Notes: generated from the sequence alone by a model not told the origin. Positions 20,601 through 33,800 are shown, numbered from the stretch's first letter. The stretch: 64,000 bases of DNA from Onthophagus taurus (GCF_036711975.1 NC_091970.1:9245501-9309500); one strand, 5' to 3'. Made by a program: numbers and translations.

Positions 20601-23210
20601 TTTTGACGCTTTTAGCAAAGAAAAAGATTTTGTGTCGGTTTTTGTGCTAATGTTAAGTAAGATTTAAAGAAAATACTTATTATTGTGGGATTACATAAAT
20701 TTTTTTAAGTGAGTATTAAACATTTTGATTAAATTTCGATTTTAGTTCAAATAATTTTGAGGTTGTGTCAGTTTGAAGTAGAAAAATTGATTTAATTGAG
20801 TTTGCCCCAACATTTTAATAATTGACTTTGGAACATAACGTTTACAACAATATTACAAATTAAACATTAAAAATAATCATAAATTATTGTTAAAAAAATT
20901 TTTTTGCTAAAATTTTATGTTGGTTATTCTGATTATTAAAGACAACTTCAAGACGTCATTGTCAAAACAAGATTTTTTACGCTTTTAGCAAAGAAAAAGA
21001 TTTTGTGTCGGTTTTTGTGCTTAATGTTAAGTAAGATTTAAAGAAAACTTATTATTGTGGGATTACATCAATTTTCTTAAGCGAGTATTAAACATTTTGA
21101 TTAAATTTCGATTTTAGTTCAAATAATTTTGAGGTTGTGCCAGTTTCAAGTAGTAAAATTGATTTAATTGAGTTTTTCTCACCATTTTAATACTTAACTT
21201 TAAAACATAACGTTTACAACAATATTGCAAATTAAACATTAAAAATAATCATTAATCTCATATTCTTAAAAACATTTTTTTTACTAAAATTTTATGTTGG
21301 TTATTCTGATTATTAAAGACAACTTCAAGACGTCATTGTCAAAACAAGATTTTTGACGCTTTTAGCAAAGAAAAAGATTTTGTGTCGGTTTTTGTGCTAA
21401 TGTTAAGTAAGATTTAAAGAAAATACTTATTATTGTGGGATTACATAAATTTTTTTAAGTGAGTATTAAACATTTTGATTAAATTTCGATTTTAGTTCAA
21501 ATAATTTTGAGGTTGTGTCAGTTTGAAGTAGAAAAATTGATTTAATTGAGTTTGCCCCAACATTTTAATAATTGACTTTGGAACATAACGTTTACAACAA
21601 TATTACAAATTAAACATTAAAAATAATCATAAATTATTGTTAAAAAAATTTTTTTGCTAAAATTTTATGTTGGTTATTCTGATTATTAAAGACAACTTCA
21701 AGACGTCATTGTCAAAACAAGATTTTTTACGCTTTTAGCAAAGAAAAAGATTTTGTGTCGGTTTTTGTGCTAATGTTAAGTAAGATTTAAAGAAAATACT
21801 TATTATTGTGGGATTACATAAATTTTTTTAAGTGAGTATTAAACATTTTGATTAAATTTCGATTTTAGTTCAAATAATTTTGAGGTTGTGTCAGTTTGAA
21901 GTAGAAAAATTGATTTAATTGAGTTTGCCCCAACATTTTAATAATTGACTTTGGAACATAACGTTTACAACAATATTACAAATTAAATATTAAAAATAAT
22001 CATAAATTATTGTTAAAAAAATTTTTTTGCTAACATTTTATGTTGGTTATTCTGATTATTAAAGACAACTTCAAGACGTCATTGTCAAAACAAGATTTTT
22101 GACGCTTTTAGCAAAGAAAAAGATTTTGTGTCGGTTTTTGTGCTAATGTTAAGTAAGATTTAAAGAAAATACTTATTATTGTGGGATTACATCAATTTTT
22201 TTAAGTGAGTATTAAACATTTTGATTAAATTTCGATTTTAGTTCAAATAACTTTGAGGTTGTACCAGTTTCAAGTAGTAAAATTGATTTAATTGAGTTTT
22301 TCTCACCATTTTAATACTTAACTTTAAAACATAACGTTTACAACAATATTGCAAATTAAACATTAAAAATAATCATTAATCTCATATTCTTAAAAAAATT
22401 TTTTTTACTAAAATTTTATGTTGGTTATTCTGATTATTAAAGACAACTTCAAGACGTCATTGTCAAAACAAGATTTTTGACGCTTTTAGCAAAGAAAAAG
22501 ATTTTGTGTCGGTTTTTGTGCTAATGTTAAGTAAGATTTAAAGAAAATACTTATTATTGTGGGATTACATCAATTTTCTTAAGTGAGTATTAAACATTTT
22601 GATTAAATTTCGATTTTAGTTCAAATAATTTTGAGGTTGTGTCAGTTTCAAGTAGTAAAATTGATTTAATTGAGTTTTTTTACTAAAATTTTATGTTGGT
22701 TATTCTGATTATTAAAGACAACTTCAAGACGTCATTGTCAAAACAAGATTTTTAACGTTTTTGGTAAAGAAAAAGATTTTGTGTTGGTTTTTGTACTAAT
22801 TTTAATTAAGATTTAACTTATTGTTGTGGGATAACATCAATTTTCTTAACTTATTGTGAGTATTAAACATTTGCATTACATTTCGATTTTAGCTCAAATA
22901 ACTTTGCGGTTATGTCAGTTTTAAGTAGTAAACTGATATAATTCAATTTTCCCCAACATTTTAATTCATTAAATACAAATATATACAAATTAAACATTAA
23001 AAATAATCATAAAATTATTAAAAAAATTTTTTTGCTAAAATTTTATGTTGGTTATTCTGAATCTTAGAGACAAGTTTAAGACGTCATTGTCAAAAAAAGA
23101 TTATTTATTGATGCTATTGAAAATAAGTTTGAGGTTAAGTTAATTTCAAGTAGTAAATTTAAATAATAATAATTAACGTTTATAAACAAATATGAAATTA
23201 AATCTTAAAA
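17620..23210. repeat. Tandem satellite array, about 374 bp unit, 14-15 copies
   Basis: GACAACTTCAAGACGTCATT recurs at 17950, 18323, 18697, 19071, 19444, 19820, 20194, 20568, 20941, 21318, 21691, 22064, 22442 and 22717 (this last unit shortened), with a diverged copy at 23069. Most spacings are 373-374 bp. Many neighbouring units are almost identical. Diagnostic variants (GATTTTTTACGC, ATCAATTTTCTTAAGCGAG, TTTTTCTCACCATT) recur together at 19444-19820 and 20941-21318, showing block duplication of four units. Copies decay at both edges. The right edge reaches to within about 350 bp of the Hsp70 transcript. Confidence 0.96.
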
Positions 23211-23513
23211 ATAACAGAATTATTTGTAGTGATTTTTTTTAATAAAAAATTTTAGGTTGGCAATAAAATCGAACCTCAATATGTCATTGTCAACTTGTCA
23301 ATCGATAAAATTTTCCTTTTAATTACTTTTTTTCGTAATTTTTTTGGTGTATAGCGCGTTGTAGCATACTCTATATAAATAAATAACGTTTTAGTGTTGT
23401 GATTTAAGTGTTTTGTGATACCTCAACAAGAAATGAAAGTGTTATAATAAAAAAATTCGTTAATATAGGTCATGGAAACCGAGTAAAAACGAACGAGCCG
23501 ATCTTAACTTGCG

Positions 23514-23572
23514 CTCTAGAGTGTGCTAGAGTGTTCCGAGTTCACCGCGAGACCTGGGGGAACTTATAAAAA
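23514..23572 (+). promoter_or_regulatory. Hsp70 promoter: heat-shock element and TATA box
   Basis: From 23514 the modules CTC, GAG, TGC, GAG, TTC and AGT follow one another with two-base gaps. This is a degenerate but continuous alternating nTTCn/nGAAn array of about six modules, as bound by trimeric HSF. TATAAAAA lies at 23565-23572, 24 bp downstream. Transcription should start near 23595, giving an A-rich 5' UTR of about 105 nt, typical of inducible hsp70 genes. Confidence 0.75.
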
Positions 23573-23702
23573 GGCGCAGTCGGCTACGAGCAAACGTCAT
23601 TTCGAAAATAGACGCGTTCAAAATCAGTTGTCATCTTAAAATAATAATAATAACAAGAAAAAAGTTAGAATAAACCCGAAACGTTTCTTTGAATACGAAA
23701 AA

Positions 23703-25592
23703 ATGGTACGAACACCGGCTATTGGAATCGATTTAGGTACAACTTATTCTTGTGTCGGAGTTTGGCAACATGGAAAAGTGGAGATCATCGCAAACGACCA
23801 AGGAAATCGCACCACACCATCCTACGTTGCATTCACCGATAGTGAGCGTTTAATCGGAGACGCGGCCAAAAATCAAGTTGCGATGAACCCCTCGAACACC
23901 GTTTTCGACGCAAAACGATTAATCGGCCGGAAATACGACGACCCAAAGATTCAGGGCGATATGAAGCATTGGCCGTTTAAAGTAATCAATGACGGGGGGA
24001 AACCAAAAATCCAAATCGAATTCAAAGGTGAGATAAAACGTTTTGCCCCGGAAGAGATTAGCTCGATGGTTTTAACTAAAATGAAAGAGGTAGCTGAAGC
24101 TTATTTAGGCGTAACCGTCCGCGACGCCGTCGTAACCGTCCCGGCTTATTTTAACGACTCCCAAAGACAAGCAACGAAAGACGCCGGAATGATCGCGGGA
24201 ATAAACGTTTTAAGAATCATTAACGAACCAACAGCGGCCGCTTTAGCTTACGGATTAGACAAAAACTTAAAAGGCGAAAGAAACGTGTTAATTTTCGATT
24301 TAGGCGGGGGTACTTTCGACGTTTCGATTTTAACGATCGATGAGGGATCTTTATTTGAGGTAAAAGCAACCGCCGGGGACACCCATTTAGGGGGGGAAGA
24401 CTTCGATAATCGCTTAGTTAACCATTTCGCCGACGAATTTAAACGAAAATTTAAAAAAGATTTAACAAAAAATCCCAGATCGATTCGAAGATTAAGAACG
24501 GCCGCTGAACGCGCGAAAAGAACTTTATCATCAAGCACCGAAGCTTCGTTAGAAATCGATGCGTTATTCGACGGGATCGATTTTTACACGAAAATATCGC
24601 GGGCTAGATTCGAAGAGTTAAACTCAGATTTATTCCGAAGCACGCTTCAACCCGTCGAAAAAGCTTTAGGTGATGCAAAATTAGATAAAAGCTCGATTAA
24701 CGACGTCGTATTAGTCGGGGGATCCACGCGAATCCCAAAAATCCAATCTTTACTTCAAAATTATTTTTGCGGGAAATCCCTAAATTTATCCATAAACCCC
24801 GATGAAGCTGTCGCTTATGGGGCCGCGGTTCAAGCTGCGATTTTAAGCGGGGATACGAGCTCAAAAATCCAAGACGTTCTTTTAGTCGATGTAACCCCTT
24901 TATCATTAGGAATCGAAACCGCGGGAGGTGTTATGAATAAAATAATCGAACGAAACGCGAGAATTCCATGCAAACAAACTCAAACGTTCACCACTTACGC
25001 CGATAACCAAACCGGAGTTACAATCCAAGTTTTTGAAGGTGAAAGAGCGATGACGAAGGATAATAATTTATTAGGAACGTTCGATTTGTTGGGGATTCCC
25101 CCGGCTCCGAGGGGGATCCCAAAAATTGATGTTACCTTCGATTTAGACGCGAATGGGATCTTAAACGTTTCGGCGAAAGAGGTTAGTACTGGAAAATCGA
25201 AAAATATCACGATTAAAAATGATAAAGGGAGATTGTCTCAAAAAGAAATTGAAAGGATGTTGGCGGAGGCTGAGAGATATAAAGAAGAAGATGATCGGCA
25301 AAGAGATCGAGTTGCGGCGAAAAATTCTTTAGAATCGTACGCCTTTAGTATTAAACAAACCGTTGAGGATCATGGGCATAAAATGAGCGGGGGAGATCGA
25401 GATATGGTGAAAAGGGAGTGCGAGCAAACGTTGAGATGGTTGGATTGTAACCAAACGGCGGATAAAGAGGAGTTTGAACACAAATTAAGGGAATTACAAA
25501 GGGTTTGTAGTCCGATTATGACGAAGTTGCATAAAGGGGCGGGGGATAAAAATGGGGCGTCTGATGGGCCGACCATTGAAGAAGTTGATTAA
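23703..25592 (+). CDS. Hsp70: Heat-inducible cytosolic Hsp70 chaperone, intronless
   Basis: A complete 629-residue Hsp70. The ATPase domain carries GIDLGTTYS (8-16), [11 protein letters not shown] (about 198-208) and [11 protein letters not shown] (about 335-345). The linker and substrate-binding domain follow, with [16 protein letters not shown] and [10 protein letters not shown]. The protein ends GPTIEEVD; the EEVD tail is the cytosolic mark that docks TPR co-chaperones such as Hop and CHIP. The lid tail is short and lacks GGMP repeats, which is usual for inducible insect forms and makes it about ten residues shorter than constitutive Hsc70. Absence of introns and the HSE/TATA promoter point to a stress-induced gene that is expressed when splicing is impaired. 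The coding region is much richer in GC than its surroundings and is hemmed in by satellites on both sides. Confidence 0.98.
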   Translation: MVRTPAIGIDLGTTYSCVGVWQHGKVEIIANDQGNRTTPSYVAFTDSERLIGDAAKNQVAMNPSNTVFDAKRLIGRKYDDPKIQGDMKHWPFKVINDGGKPKIQIEFKGEIKRFAPEEISSMVLTKMKEVAEAYLGVTVRDAVVTVPAYFNDSQRQATKDAGMIAGINVLRIINEPTAAALAYGLDKNLKGERNVLIFDLGGGTFDVSILTIDEGSLFEVKATAGDTHLGGEDFDNRLVNHFADEFKRKFKKDLTKNPRSIRRLRTAAERAKRTLSSSTEASLEIDALFDGIDFYTKISRARFEELNSDLFRSTLQPVEKALGDAKLDKSSINDVVLVGGSTRIPKIQSLLQNYFCGKSLNLSINPDEAVAYGAAVQAAILSGDTSSKIQDVLLVDVTPLSLGIETAGGVMNKIIERNARIPCKQTQTFTTYADNQTGVTIQVFEGERAMTKDNNLLGTFDLLGIPPAPRGIPKIDVTFDLDANGILNVSAKEVSTGKSKNITIKNDKGRLSQKEIERMLAEAERYKEEDDRQRDRVAAKNSLESYAFSIKQTVEDHGHKMSGGDRDMVKRECEQTLRWLDCNQTADKEEFEHKLRELQRVCSPIMTKLHKGAGDKNGASDGPTIEEVD

Positions 25593-25740
25593 AATGGAAC
25601 AAAATTCATTTTGATTCGATTAACAACAAAAAAATATTATGGAATAATATTTAATTTAAAACGGAAGAAAAGAAGCACTTAGGTTTATAATTACTATTTT
25701 TTATATAGTCATATCTTTTTGTTTGGAAATGTAAAAAATT

Positions 25741-25746
25741 AATAAA
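25741..25746 (+). terminator. Poly(A) signal AATAAA of Hsp70
   Basis: AATAAA 149 bp downstream of the stop, in an AT-rich 3' UTR. Confidence 0.65.
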
Positions 25747-25964
25747 GATATTAATAGATGTTGAAGTTTATCGTTTTATTTTTTCTTTAAAGTTTAAGTT
25801 AAGTTTAAGTTTATAAAGAATTGAGCACGTCAAGTTATTGATTATTCATGACTACCTTTTCTTTAGATTTATCGCGTTGTATCACGCAAAGGGTTAAAAA
25901 GGAGGATCGAAAATGTCAAGGTTTTGGTCAATTACAACACAAAGTGTTTAAATAATGACTAGGG

Positions 25965-28880
25965 CACGGAACTTTTGTAACAAAACGACACGATTTCTCC
26001 TCTCCACTCGTTCTGATTAAAAGAACCGCATACTGTTCAGTGGGAAATTAAAATTACAAGTTAGAAAAAAATTGTTTTAACAAACACTGTTCCTGAAGCA
26101 ATTCTTAACAAACATTGTTAACAAAATTTTTTGATTTAATCAATAATTAAGGAGATAACCTCAAAATAATAATTTTTCCGTTTTTATACATAATTACACT
26201 TGGATGCTTAATTAATAGAAATGTAAAATTGTTTTATTAAGATAATTGATTCAAAATCGAAATTGCAACAAATTTTATTTAAAACATTTTTTGATAGAAA
26301 CAATAATTATTGAGATAATTAATTTTGATGGCATACTATTCAGAGGGAAATTAAAATTTCAAGTTAGCAAAAAATTGTATTAACAAACACTGTTCCTGAA
26401 GTAATTCTAAACAAAATTTGTTAACAACATTTTTTGATTAAATCAACAATAAGGATATAACCTCAAAAATATTAATTTTTGTAGCATACTGTTCAGTGGG
26501 AAATTAAAATTTCCAGTTAGAAAAAAATTGTTTTAACAAATACTGCTCCTGAAGCAATTCTTAACAAACATTGTTAACAAAATTTTTTGATTTAATCAAT
26601 AATTAAGGAGATAACCTCAAAATAATAATTTTCCCGTTTTTATACATAATTACACTTGGATGCTTAATTAATAGAAATGAAAAATTTTGTTATTAAGATA
26701 ATTGATTCAAAATCAAAATTGAAACAAATTTTATTTAAAACATTTTTTGATAAAAACAATAATTATTGAGATAATTAATTTTGATAACATACTATTCAGA
26801 GGGAAATTAAAATTTCAAGATAGCAAAAAATTTTATTAACAAACACTGTTCCTGAAGTAATTCTAAACTAATTTTGTTAACAACATTTTTTGATTTAATC
26901 AATAATTAAGGAGATAACCTCAAAAATATTAATTTTTGTAGCATACTGTTCAGTGGGAAATTAACATTTCAAGTTAGAAAAAAATTGTTTTAACAAACAC
27001 TGTTCCTGAAGCAATTCTTAACAAACATTGTTAACAAATTTTTTTGATTTAATCAATAATTAAGGAGATAACCTCAAAATAATAATTTTTCCGTTTTTAT
27101 ACATAATTACACTTGGATGCTTAATTAATAGAAATGAAAATTTTTTTATTAAGATAATTGATTCAAAATCGAAATTGAAACAAATTTTATTTAAAACATT
27201 TTTTGATAAAAACAATAATTATTGAGATAATTAATTTTGATGGCATACTATTCAGAGGGAAATTAAAATTTCAAGTTAGCTAAAAATTGTATTAACAAAC
27301 ACTGTTCCTGAAGTAATTCTAAACAAAATTTGTTAACAACATTTTTTGATTAAATCAACAATAAGGATATAACCTCAAAAATATTAATTTTTGTAGCATA
27401 CTGTTCAGTGGGAAATTAAAATTTCAAGTTAGAAAAAAATTGTTTTAACAAACACTGTTCCTGAAGCAATTCTTAACAAACATTGTTAACAAAATTTTTT
27501 GATTTAATCAATAATTAAGGAGATAACCTCAAAATAATAATTTTTCCGTTTTTATACATAATTACACTTGGATGCTTAATTAATAGAAATGTAAAAATTT
27601 TTTATTAAGATAATTGATTCAAAATCGAAATTGAAACAAATTTTATTTAAAACATTTCTTGATAAAAACAATAATTATTGAGATAATTAATTTTGATAGC
27701 ATACTATTCAGAGGGAAATTAAAATTTCAAATTAGCAAAAAATTGTATTAACAAACACTGTTCCTGAAGTAATTCTAAACAAAATTTGTTAACAACATTT
27801 TTTGATTAAATCAACAATAAGGATATAACCTCAAAAATATTAATTTTTGTACCATACTGTTCAGTGGGAAATTAAAATTTCAAGTTAGAAAAAAATTGTT
27901 TTAACAAACACTGTTCCTGAAGCAATTCTTAACAAACATTGTTAACAAAATTTTTTGATTTAATCAATAATTAAGGAGATAACCTCAAAATAATAATTTT
28001 TCCGTTTTTATACATAATTACACTTGGATGCTTAATTAATAGAAATGTAAAAATTTTTTATTAAGATAATTGATTCAAACTCGAAATTGAAACAAATTTT
28101 ATTTAAAACATTTCTTGATAAAAACAATAATTATTGAGATAATTAATTTTGATAGCATACTATTCAGAGGGAAATTAAAATTTCAAATTAGCAAAAAATT
28201 GTATTAACAAACACTGTTCCTGAAGTAATTCTAAACAAAATTTGTTAACAACATTTTTTGATTAAATCAACAATAAGGATATAACCTCAAAAATATTAAT
28301 TTTTGTACCATACTGTTCAGTGGGAAATTAAAATTTCAAGTTAGAAAAAAATTGTTTTAACAAACACTGTTCCTGAAGCAATTCTCAACAAACATTGTTA
28401 ACAAAATTTTTTAATTTAATCAATAATTAAGGAGATAACCTCAAAATAATAATTCTTCCGTTTTTATACATAATTACACTTGGATGCTTAATTAATAGAA
28501 ATGTAAAATTTTTTTATTAAGATAATTGATTCAAAATCGAAATTGAAACAAATTTTATTTAAAAATTTTTTTGATAAAAACAATAATTATTGAGATAATT
28601 AATTTTGATGGCATACTATTCAGAGGGAAATTAAAATTTCAAGTTAGCAAAAAATTGTATTAACAAACACTGTTCCTGAAGTAATTCTAAACAAATATTG
28701 TTAATAAAATTTTTTGATTTGATCAATAATTAAGAACATAACCTCAAAAAAATTTGTATATAAATATTTTTATTGAAAAAATCGTTTTAGAATTTAATGT
28801 AGAACAACTTTTGTATGAAATTTTCTGTTGAGAACGAGTGGAGGGGGGAAATCGTATTGTTTTGTCACAAAAGTTCCGTG
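25965..28880. mobile_element. TIR-bounded element filled with a 455 bp tandem repeat
   Basis: The left end (25965, CACGGAACTTTTGTAACAAA...CCACTCGTTCT) is repeated inverted at the right end (AGAACGAGTGG...TTTTGTCACAAAAGTTCCGTG, ending 28880). The arms are about 52 bp with a few mismatches. Inside, from 26029 to 28740, about six dimeric units of 455 bp occur, each made of a long (about 303 bp) and a short (about 152 bp) half, opened by GCATACTGTTCAGTGGGAAA and GCATACTATTCAGAGGGAAA respectively. No transposase ORF and no clear target duplication were seen. It looks like a non-autonomous DNA transposon that amplified an internal satellite. Confidence 0.85.
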
Positions 28881-29199
28881 TTCATGTAAATTGTGTTGCC
28901 TATATATTTGTTTTTTAGACACACACTTAATTTTTTAGGATGAATTACGTCATCATTAACGTATCATACAAAGTCTAATTAGGTAAAAACTGAATTTATT
29001 TGTAAGCTAAATTCAAAAAATGTTAGCTTGTATAAACACTGGGTCTTTAAAGCTGCAGTAAAAATGAGGTTAGGTTTCAAATACCACCGTAATGAAATCA
29101 TTACATCACTAGTTATAAAAAGAGTGACGTTACATAACGTCAGAAAGACATGTAAAATTTAATTTTCATAATAGAATTAGGTAATAGTTATGTATATTA
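28881..29199. other. Intergenic spacer
   Basis: Begins with ATGTAAATTGTGTTGCCTAT, also found near 34872, so part is dispersed repeat. Nothing else recognisable. Confidence 0.4.
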
Positions 29200-29307
29200 C
29201 AAGTGGGCTAGAAACATAATTACTGTACGAGTGTCGAGAATTCCACGATGAGGTCGTAGACCGAGTCGTGTAATTACACGAGTACTGTAATTATGCTCTA
29301 GCTCACG
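29200..29307. repeat. Inverted repeat, about 32 bp arms
   Basis: GGGCTAGAAACATAATTACT...CGAGTG near 29204 pairs with CTCGAGTACTG-type sequence ending ATTATGCTCTAGCTC near 29303 (outer parts ACAAGTG and CACGT also pair). The centre holds a second small hairpin, ACGATGAGGTCGT. Probably a small foldback MITE; the family is unknown. Confidence 0.6.
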
Positions 29308-29361
29308 TATGTCATTTATTTTTCTAGTTGTCAATGTGACAATTTTTGTCTATGGATGTTT

Positions 29362-29480
29362 AAACACGTTCTTTGCATCGAATACAAGTTCCACAATGAT
29401 GAACAATTTCTCTTATTTTAGGAGGTGTACATAAAACATTTTTTGCAGGTTTTTTCTGACACTTAGATATTTGATGTACT
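29362..29480 (-). pseudogene. Possible decayed Cys-rich tail of a piggyBac-like transposase
   Basis: Minus-strand translation gives a short run KCQKKPAKNVLCTPP then KIREIVHHCGTC, ending soon at a stop. The order Lys/Cys, then a KIRxE segment, then CxxC resembles the C-terminal zinc-ribbon of piggyBac-type (DDE_Tnp_1_7) transposases. No catalytic part was found upstream, and several stops interrupt. This is a weak call made on motif spacing only. Confidence 0.3.
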
Positions 29481-29739
29481 TGATTTCTGTATTGAGTGGA
29501 ATTGGAAATTTTTAGGACTGAAATTCTGTTGTAGCAGCAACAGATCTTTGGTGATCAATGATCACTTATCATCTTCCCCGTGCTGTTTTGGCCTCCATTC
29601 TTACCTCAACAACAACAAAGGTTTCATTTCATCAAGTGCCATATCATTTGCATTAGTTACCGTATTTTCATTTTTGTTCTTTATTATTCTAGAAATTCTA
29701 GAAATGAGGTAGGTGGCTATGAGTTAGTTTGATGAGGTA

Positions 29740-30140
29740 GGGTAGATATTTGGATAGGATTAAATTGAGTCAATTTTTTGAGGCATATTTTGGCAGCCGA
29801 ATAGATAGTTGCAGATGGTGTTGTTGTCTAGGAATGATTTTCTCTACGACTTTGGAGATGGCAGGGAGTAGTGCAATGAGGTGGGCTTCATGGGATAAAT
29901 TGATCTTTAGTGGGTTTTATGTATTGGTATGATTATAACAGTTTTCCAAACAGCAGGGAAGAGCTGGAGTTTGAGAATATGTAAGGTGATATAGCATAGT
30001 TGTGGCACACCCTGACTTGTTTTGGAAGATTTCGAAAGTTTTTGAACGGTTTGAGGTATTTTATGGTAATTTTGACGGAGGCTGGTGTGATTAGGTGAGG
30101 TCTGCGAGGGGATCGTGTTGATAGTTGAAGATCATTTTGT
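29740..30140 (-). pseudogene. Fragment of a jockey/CR1-type non-LTR reverse transcriptase
   Basis: Minus-strand translation yields FPAVWKTVIIIPIHK (near 29965-29917) followed, after a frameshift, by LLPAISKVVEKII (near 29872-29831). These are the familiar FPxxWKxAxxxPIxK and YRPISLLPxxSKxxEKI blocks at the start of the reverse transcriptase domain of jockey-like and related LINEs. Stops and frameshifts show it is dead. Neither the catalytic YxDD box nor the element ends were found. Confidence 0.75.
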
Positions 30141-30169
30141 TGGGTATTATTAATAGCCCAAGAGGTTTG

Positions 30170-30800
30170 AATTTGTTTTTAATTTTACACATTTCACGCT
30201 GTCAGTACTTTTTTTTGTCGCTGTTTTGACGGTCAACCGTATAGGTAAGCAAGACATTTGTTTTTACTCTTCTAAATGAAATAAATCATCAAAAATATTT
30301 GAAATTTGTACTACCATTATTGAATAATTTTTCGACTTTTCATTAAAACCAGTACAGAAATTATTTTGATTACTAAAAATAATCACAGTTTATGTTATTA
30401 ACTTACAATTTAAAATAAATTTATCTACATAATACAGATAAGTATAAAAAATCAGAGCAATAATAATAACAATGACTAATTGGGCAGCGTTATGCATCAC
30501 TTGATTAAGCGACAAATGAATAATGTTGAGAATTTTCGTTTTCATCTCTCTAAAACTATAAGACTTCTCAGAATAAAACCTGTCAATTTTTATCACAGAA
30601 CACTGATGGCAGTTATCACAAGCACAGAAGCCGCTTGGTCACTCGTTACGTTTTGCGATTATACAGGATGTTTCTGTAAGTCGAAATCACATTATTAGTT
30701 ACTAATTTACAAAATTAAAGTTTAAAAAGTTGTAAAATGAAATTAAGGACGAAGTGTTACAAGTTTACAGATTAAAATTTAAGCACATTCTTTTTTAACA
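30170..30800. other. Spacer before the 421 bp array
   Basis: AT-rich sequence with no supported gene. Short ORFs on both strands lack codon or motif support. Confidence 0.4.
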
Positions 30801-33800
30801 AAAACACGACATATTTATCTCTAATATTAATGAAGTTATTATTTGTAATCGTTTTGAAAAATCATTTAAAATGAGTCCAAACATGATACGTTTAACTCCA
30901 ATATTAGTCGAGATATAAGCAACTTCCGGTTTGAGATGTCAATGTCATTTTGACATATTCTTAGTTTTTATAAAATGTCTTAATATTTATCACAAAAACA
31001 AAAATATAATAAAAAAAAATCAAAAATTAAGGTTGGTATTAATATTTAAAAATTAAATTGCTGTCTTCATTGTTGCTAACTTCGGGTTTAATGCTTTTTA
31101 TTCTACCTTTTTGGTTTTTTGAGATAAGTGCGTCTTGGTTGGACTAATTTTAAAGGTTTTTTTAATAAAGAATACATCATGAAAGAACACCATGAAGTTG
31201 TCTATTATATGATAACTAACTTCAGTTTTAAAATGTCAACCTCAATTTTGACATATTTGTAATCTTCATTAAAAATCCTTTAAAATGAGTACAAACACGA
31301 CATATTTATCTTCAATATTAATGGAGTTATGGTCAACTTCCGGTTTGAAATGTCAATGTCATTTTGACATATTCTCAATTTTTATAAAATGTGTTAATAT
31401 TTATCATAAAAACAAAAATATAATAAAAAAATCAAAATTAAGGTTGGTATTAATATTTAAAAATTAAATTGCTATCTTTATTGTTGCTAACTTCGGGTTT
31501 AATGTTTTTTATTCTACATTTTTGGTTTTTTGAGATAAGTGCGTCTTGGTTGGACTAATTTTAAAGGTTTTTTTTTTAATAAAGAATACATCATGAAAGA
31601 ACACCATGAAGTTGTCCATTTGTCTATTATATGATAACTAACTTCACTTTTAAAATGTCAACATCAATTTTGACATATTTGTAATCTTTATTAAAAATCC
31701 TTTAAAATGAGTACAAACACGACATATTTATCTTCAATATTAATGGAGTTATGGTCAACTTCCGGTTTGAAATGTCAATGTCATTTTGATATATTCTCAA
31801 TTTTTATAAAATGTGTTAATATTTATCACAAAAACAAAAATATAATAAAAAAAATCAAAATTAAGGTTGGTATTAATATTTTAAAATTAAATAGCTATCT
31901 TCATTGTCGCTAACTTCGGGTTTAATGTTTTTTATTCTTACTTTTTTGTTTTTTGAGATAAGTGCGTCTTGTTTGGACTAATTTTAAAGGTTTTTTTAAT
32001 AAACAATACATCATGAAAGAACACCATGAAGTTGTCCATTTGTCTATTATATGATAACTAACTTCAGTTTTAAAATGTCAACCTCAATTTTGACATATTT
32101 GTAATCTTCATTAAAAATCCTTTAAAATGAATACAAACACGACATATTTATCTTCAATATTAATGGAGTTATGGTCAACTTCCGGTTTGAAATGTCAATG
32201 TCATTTTGACATATTCTCAATTTTTATGAAATGTCTTAATATTTGTCACAAAAACAAAAATATAATAAAAAAAATCAAAAATTAAGGTTGGTATTAATAT
32301 TTAAAAATTAAATTGCTATCTTTATTGTTGCTAACTTCGGGTTTAATGTTTTTTATTCTAACTTTTTTATTTTTTTGAGATAAGTGCATCTTGGTTGGAC
32401 TAATTTTAAAGGATTTTTTTTAATAAAGAATACATCATGAAAGAACACCATGAAGTTGTCCATTTGTCTATTATGATAACTAACTTCAGATTTAAAATGT
32501 CAACCTCAATTTTGACATATTTGTAATCTTCATTAAAAATCCTTTAAAATGAGTACAAACACGACATATTTATCTTCAATATTAATGGAGTTATGGTCAA
32601 CTTCCGGTTTGAAATGTCAATGTTATTTTGACATATTCTTAGTTTTTATAAAATGTCTTAATATTTATCACAAAAACAAAAATATAATAAAAAAAATCAA
32701 AATTAAGGTTGGTATTAATATTTAAAAATTAAATTGGTATCTTTATTGTTGCTAACTTCGGGTTTAATGTTTTTTATTCTATCTTTTTGGTTTTTTGAGA
32801 TAAGTGCGTCTTGGTTGGACTAATTTTAAAGTTTTTTTTTAAATAAAGAATACATCATGAAGGAACACCATGAAGTTGTCCATTTGTCTATTATGATAAC
32901 TAACTTCAGAGTTAAAATGTTAACCTCAATTTTGACATATTTGTAATCTTCATTAAAAATCCTTTAAAATGAGTACAAACACGACATATTTATCTTCAAT
33001 ATTAATGGAGTTATGGTCAACTTCCGGTTTGAAATGTCAATGTCATTTTGACATATTCTCAATTTTTATAAAATGTCTTAATATTTGTCACAAAAACAAA
33101 AATATAATAAAAAAAATCAAAAATTAAGGTTGGTATTAATATTTAAAAATTAAATTGCTATCTTTATTGTTGCTAACTTCGGGTTTAATGTTTTTTATTC
33201 TACCTTTTTGGTTTTTTGAGATAAGTGCGTCTTGGTTGGACTAATTTTAAAGGTTTTTTTTTAATAAAGAATACATCATGAAAGAACACCATGAAGTTGT
33301 CCATTTGTCTATTATATGATAACTAACTTCACTTTTAAAATGTCAACATCAATTTTGACATATTTGTAATCTTCATTAAAAATCCTTTAAAATGAGTACA
33401 AACACGACATATATATCTTCAATATTAATGGAGTTATGGTCAACTTCCGGTTTGAAATGTCAATGTCATTTTGACATATTCTTAGTTTTTATAAAATGTC
33501 TTAATATTTGTCACAAAAACAAAAATATAATAAAAGAAAAACAAAATTAAGGTTGGTATTAATATTTAAAAATTAAATTGCTATCTTCATTGTTGCTAAC
33601 TTCGGGTTTAATGTTTTTTATTCTACCTTTTTGGTTTTTTGAGATAAGTGCGTCTTGGTTGGACTAATTTTAAAGTTTTTTTTAATAAAGAATACATCAT
33701 GAAAGAACACCATGAAGTTGTCTATTATATGATAACTAACTTCAGGTTTAAAATGTCAACCTCAATTTTGACATATTTGTAATCTTCATTAAAAATCCTT

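Noticed and set aside
24248..25576. Minus-strand ORFs within Hsp70
   Set aside because: Antisense shadows of the GC-richer Hsp70 coding strand.
29840..30140. Plus-strand ORF at 29750-29932
   Set aside because: Antisense to the decayed non-LTR reverse transcriptase fragment.
31285..31913. Repeated 60-68 codon ORFs beginning MSTNTTYLSSILMELWS
   Set aside because: They are identical because the 421 bp satellite units are identical, and they end at once in AT-rich sequence. No sign of a gene.
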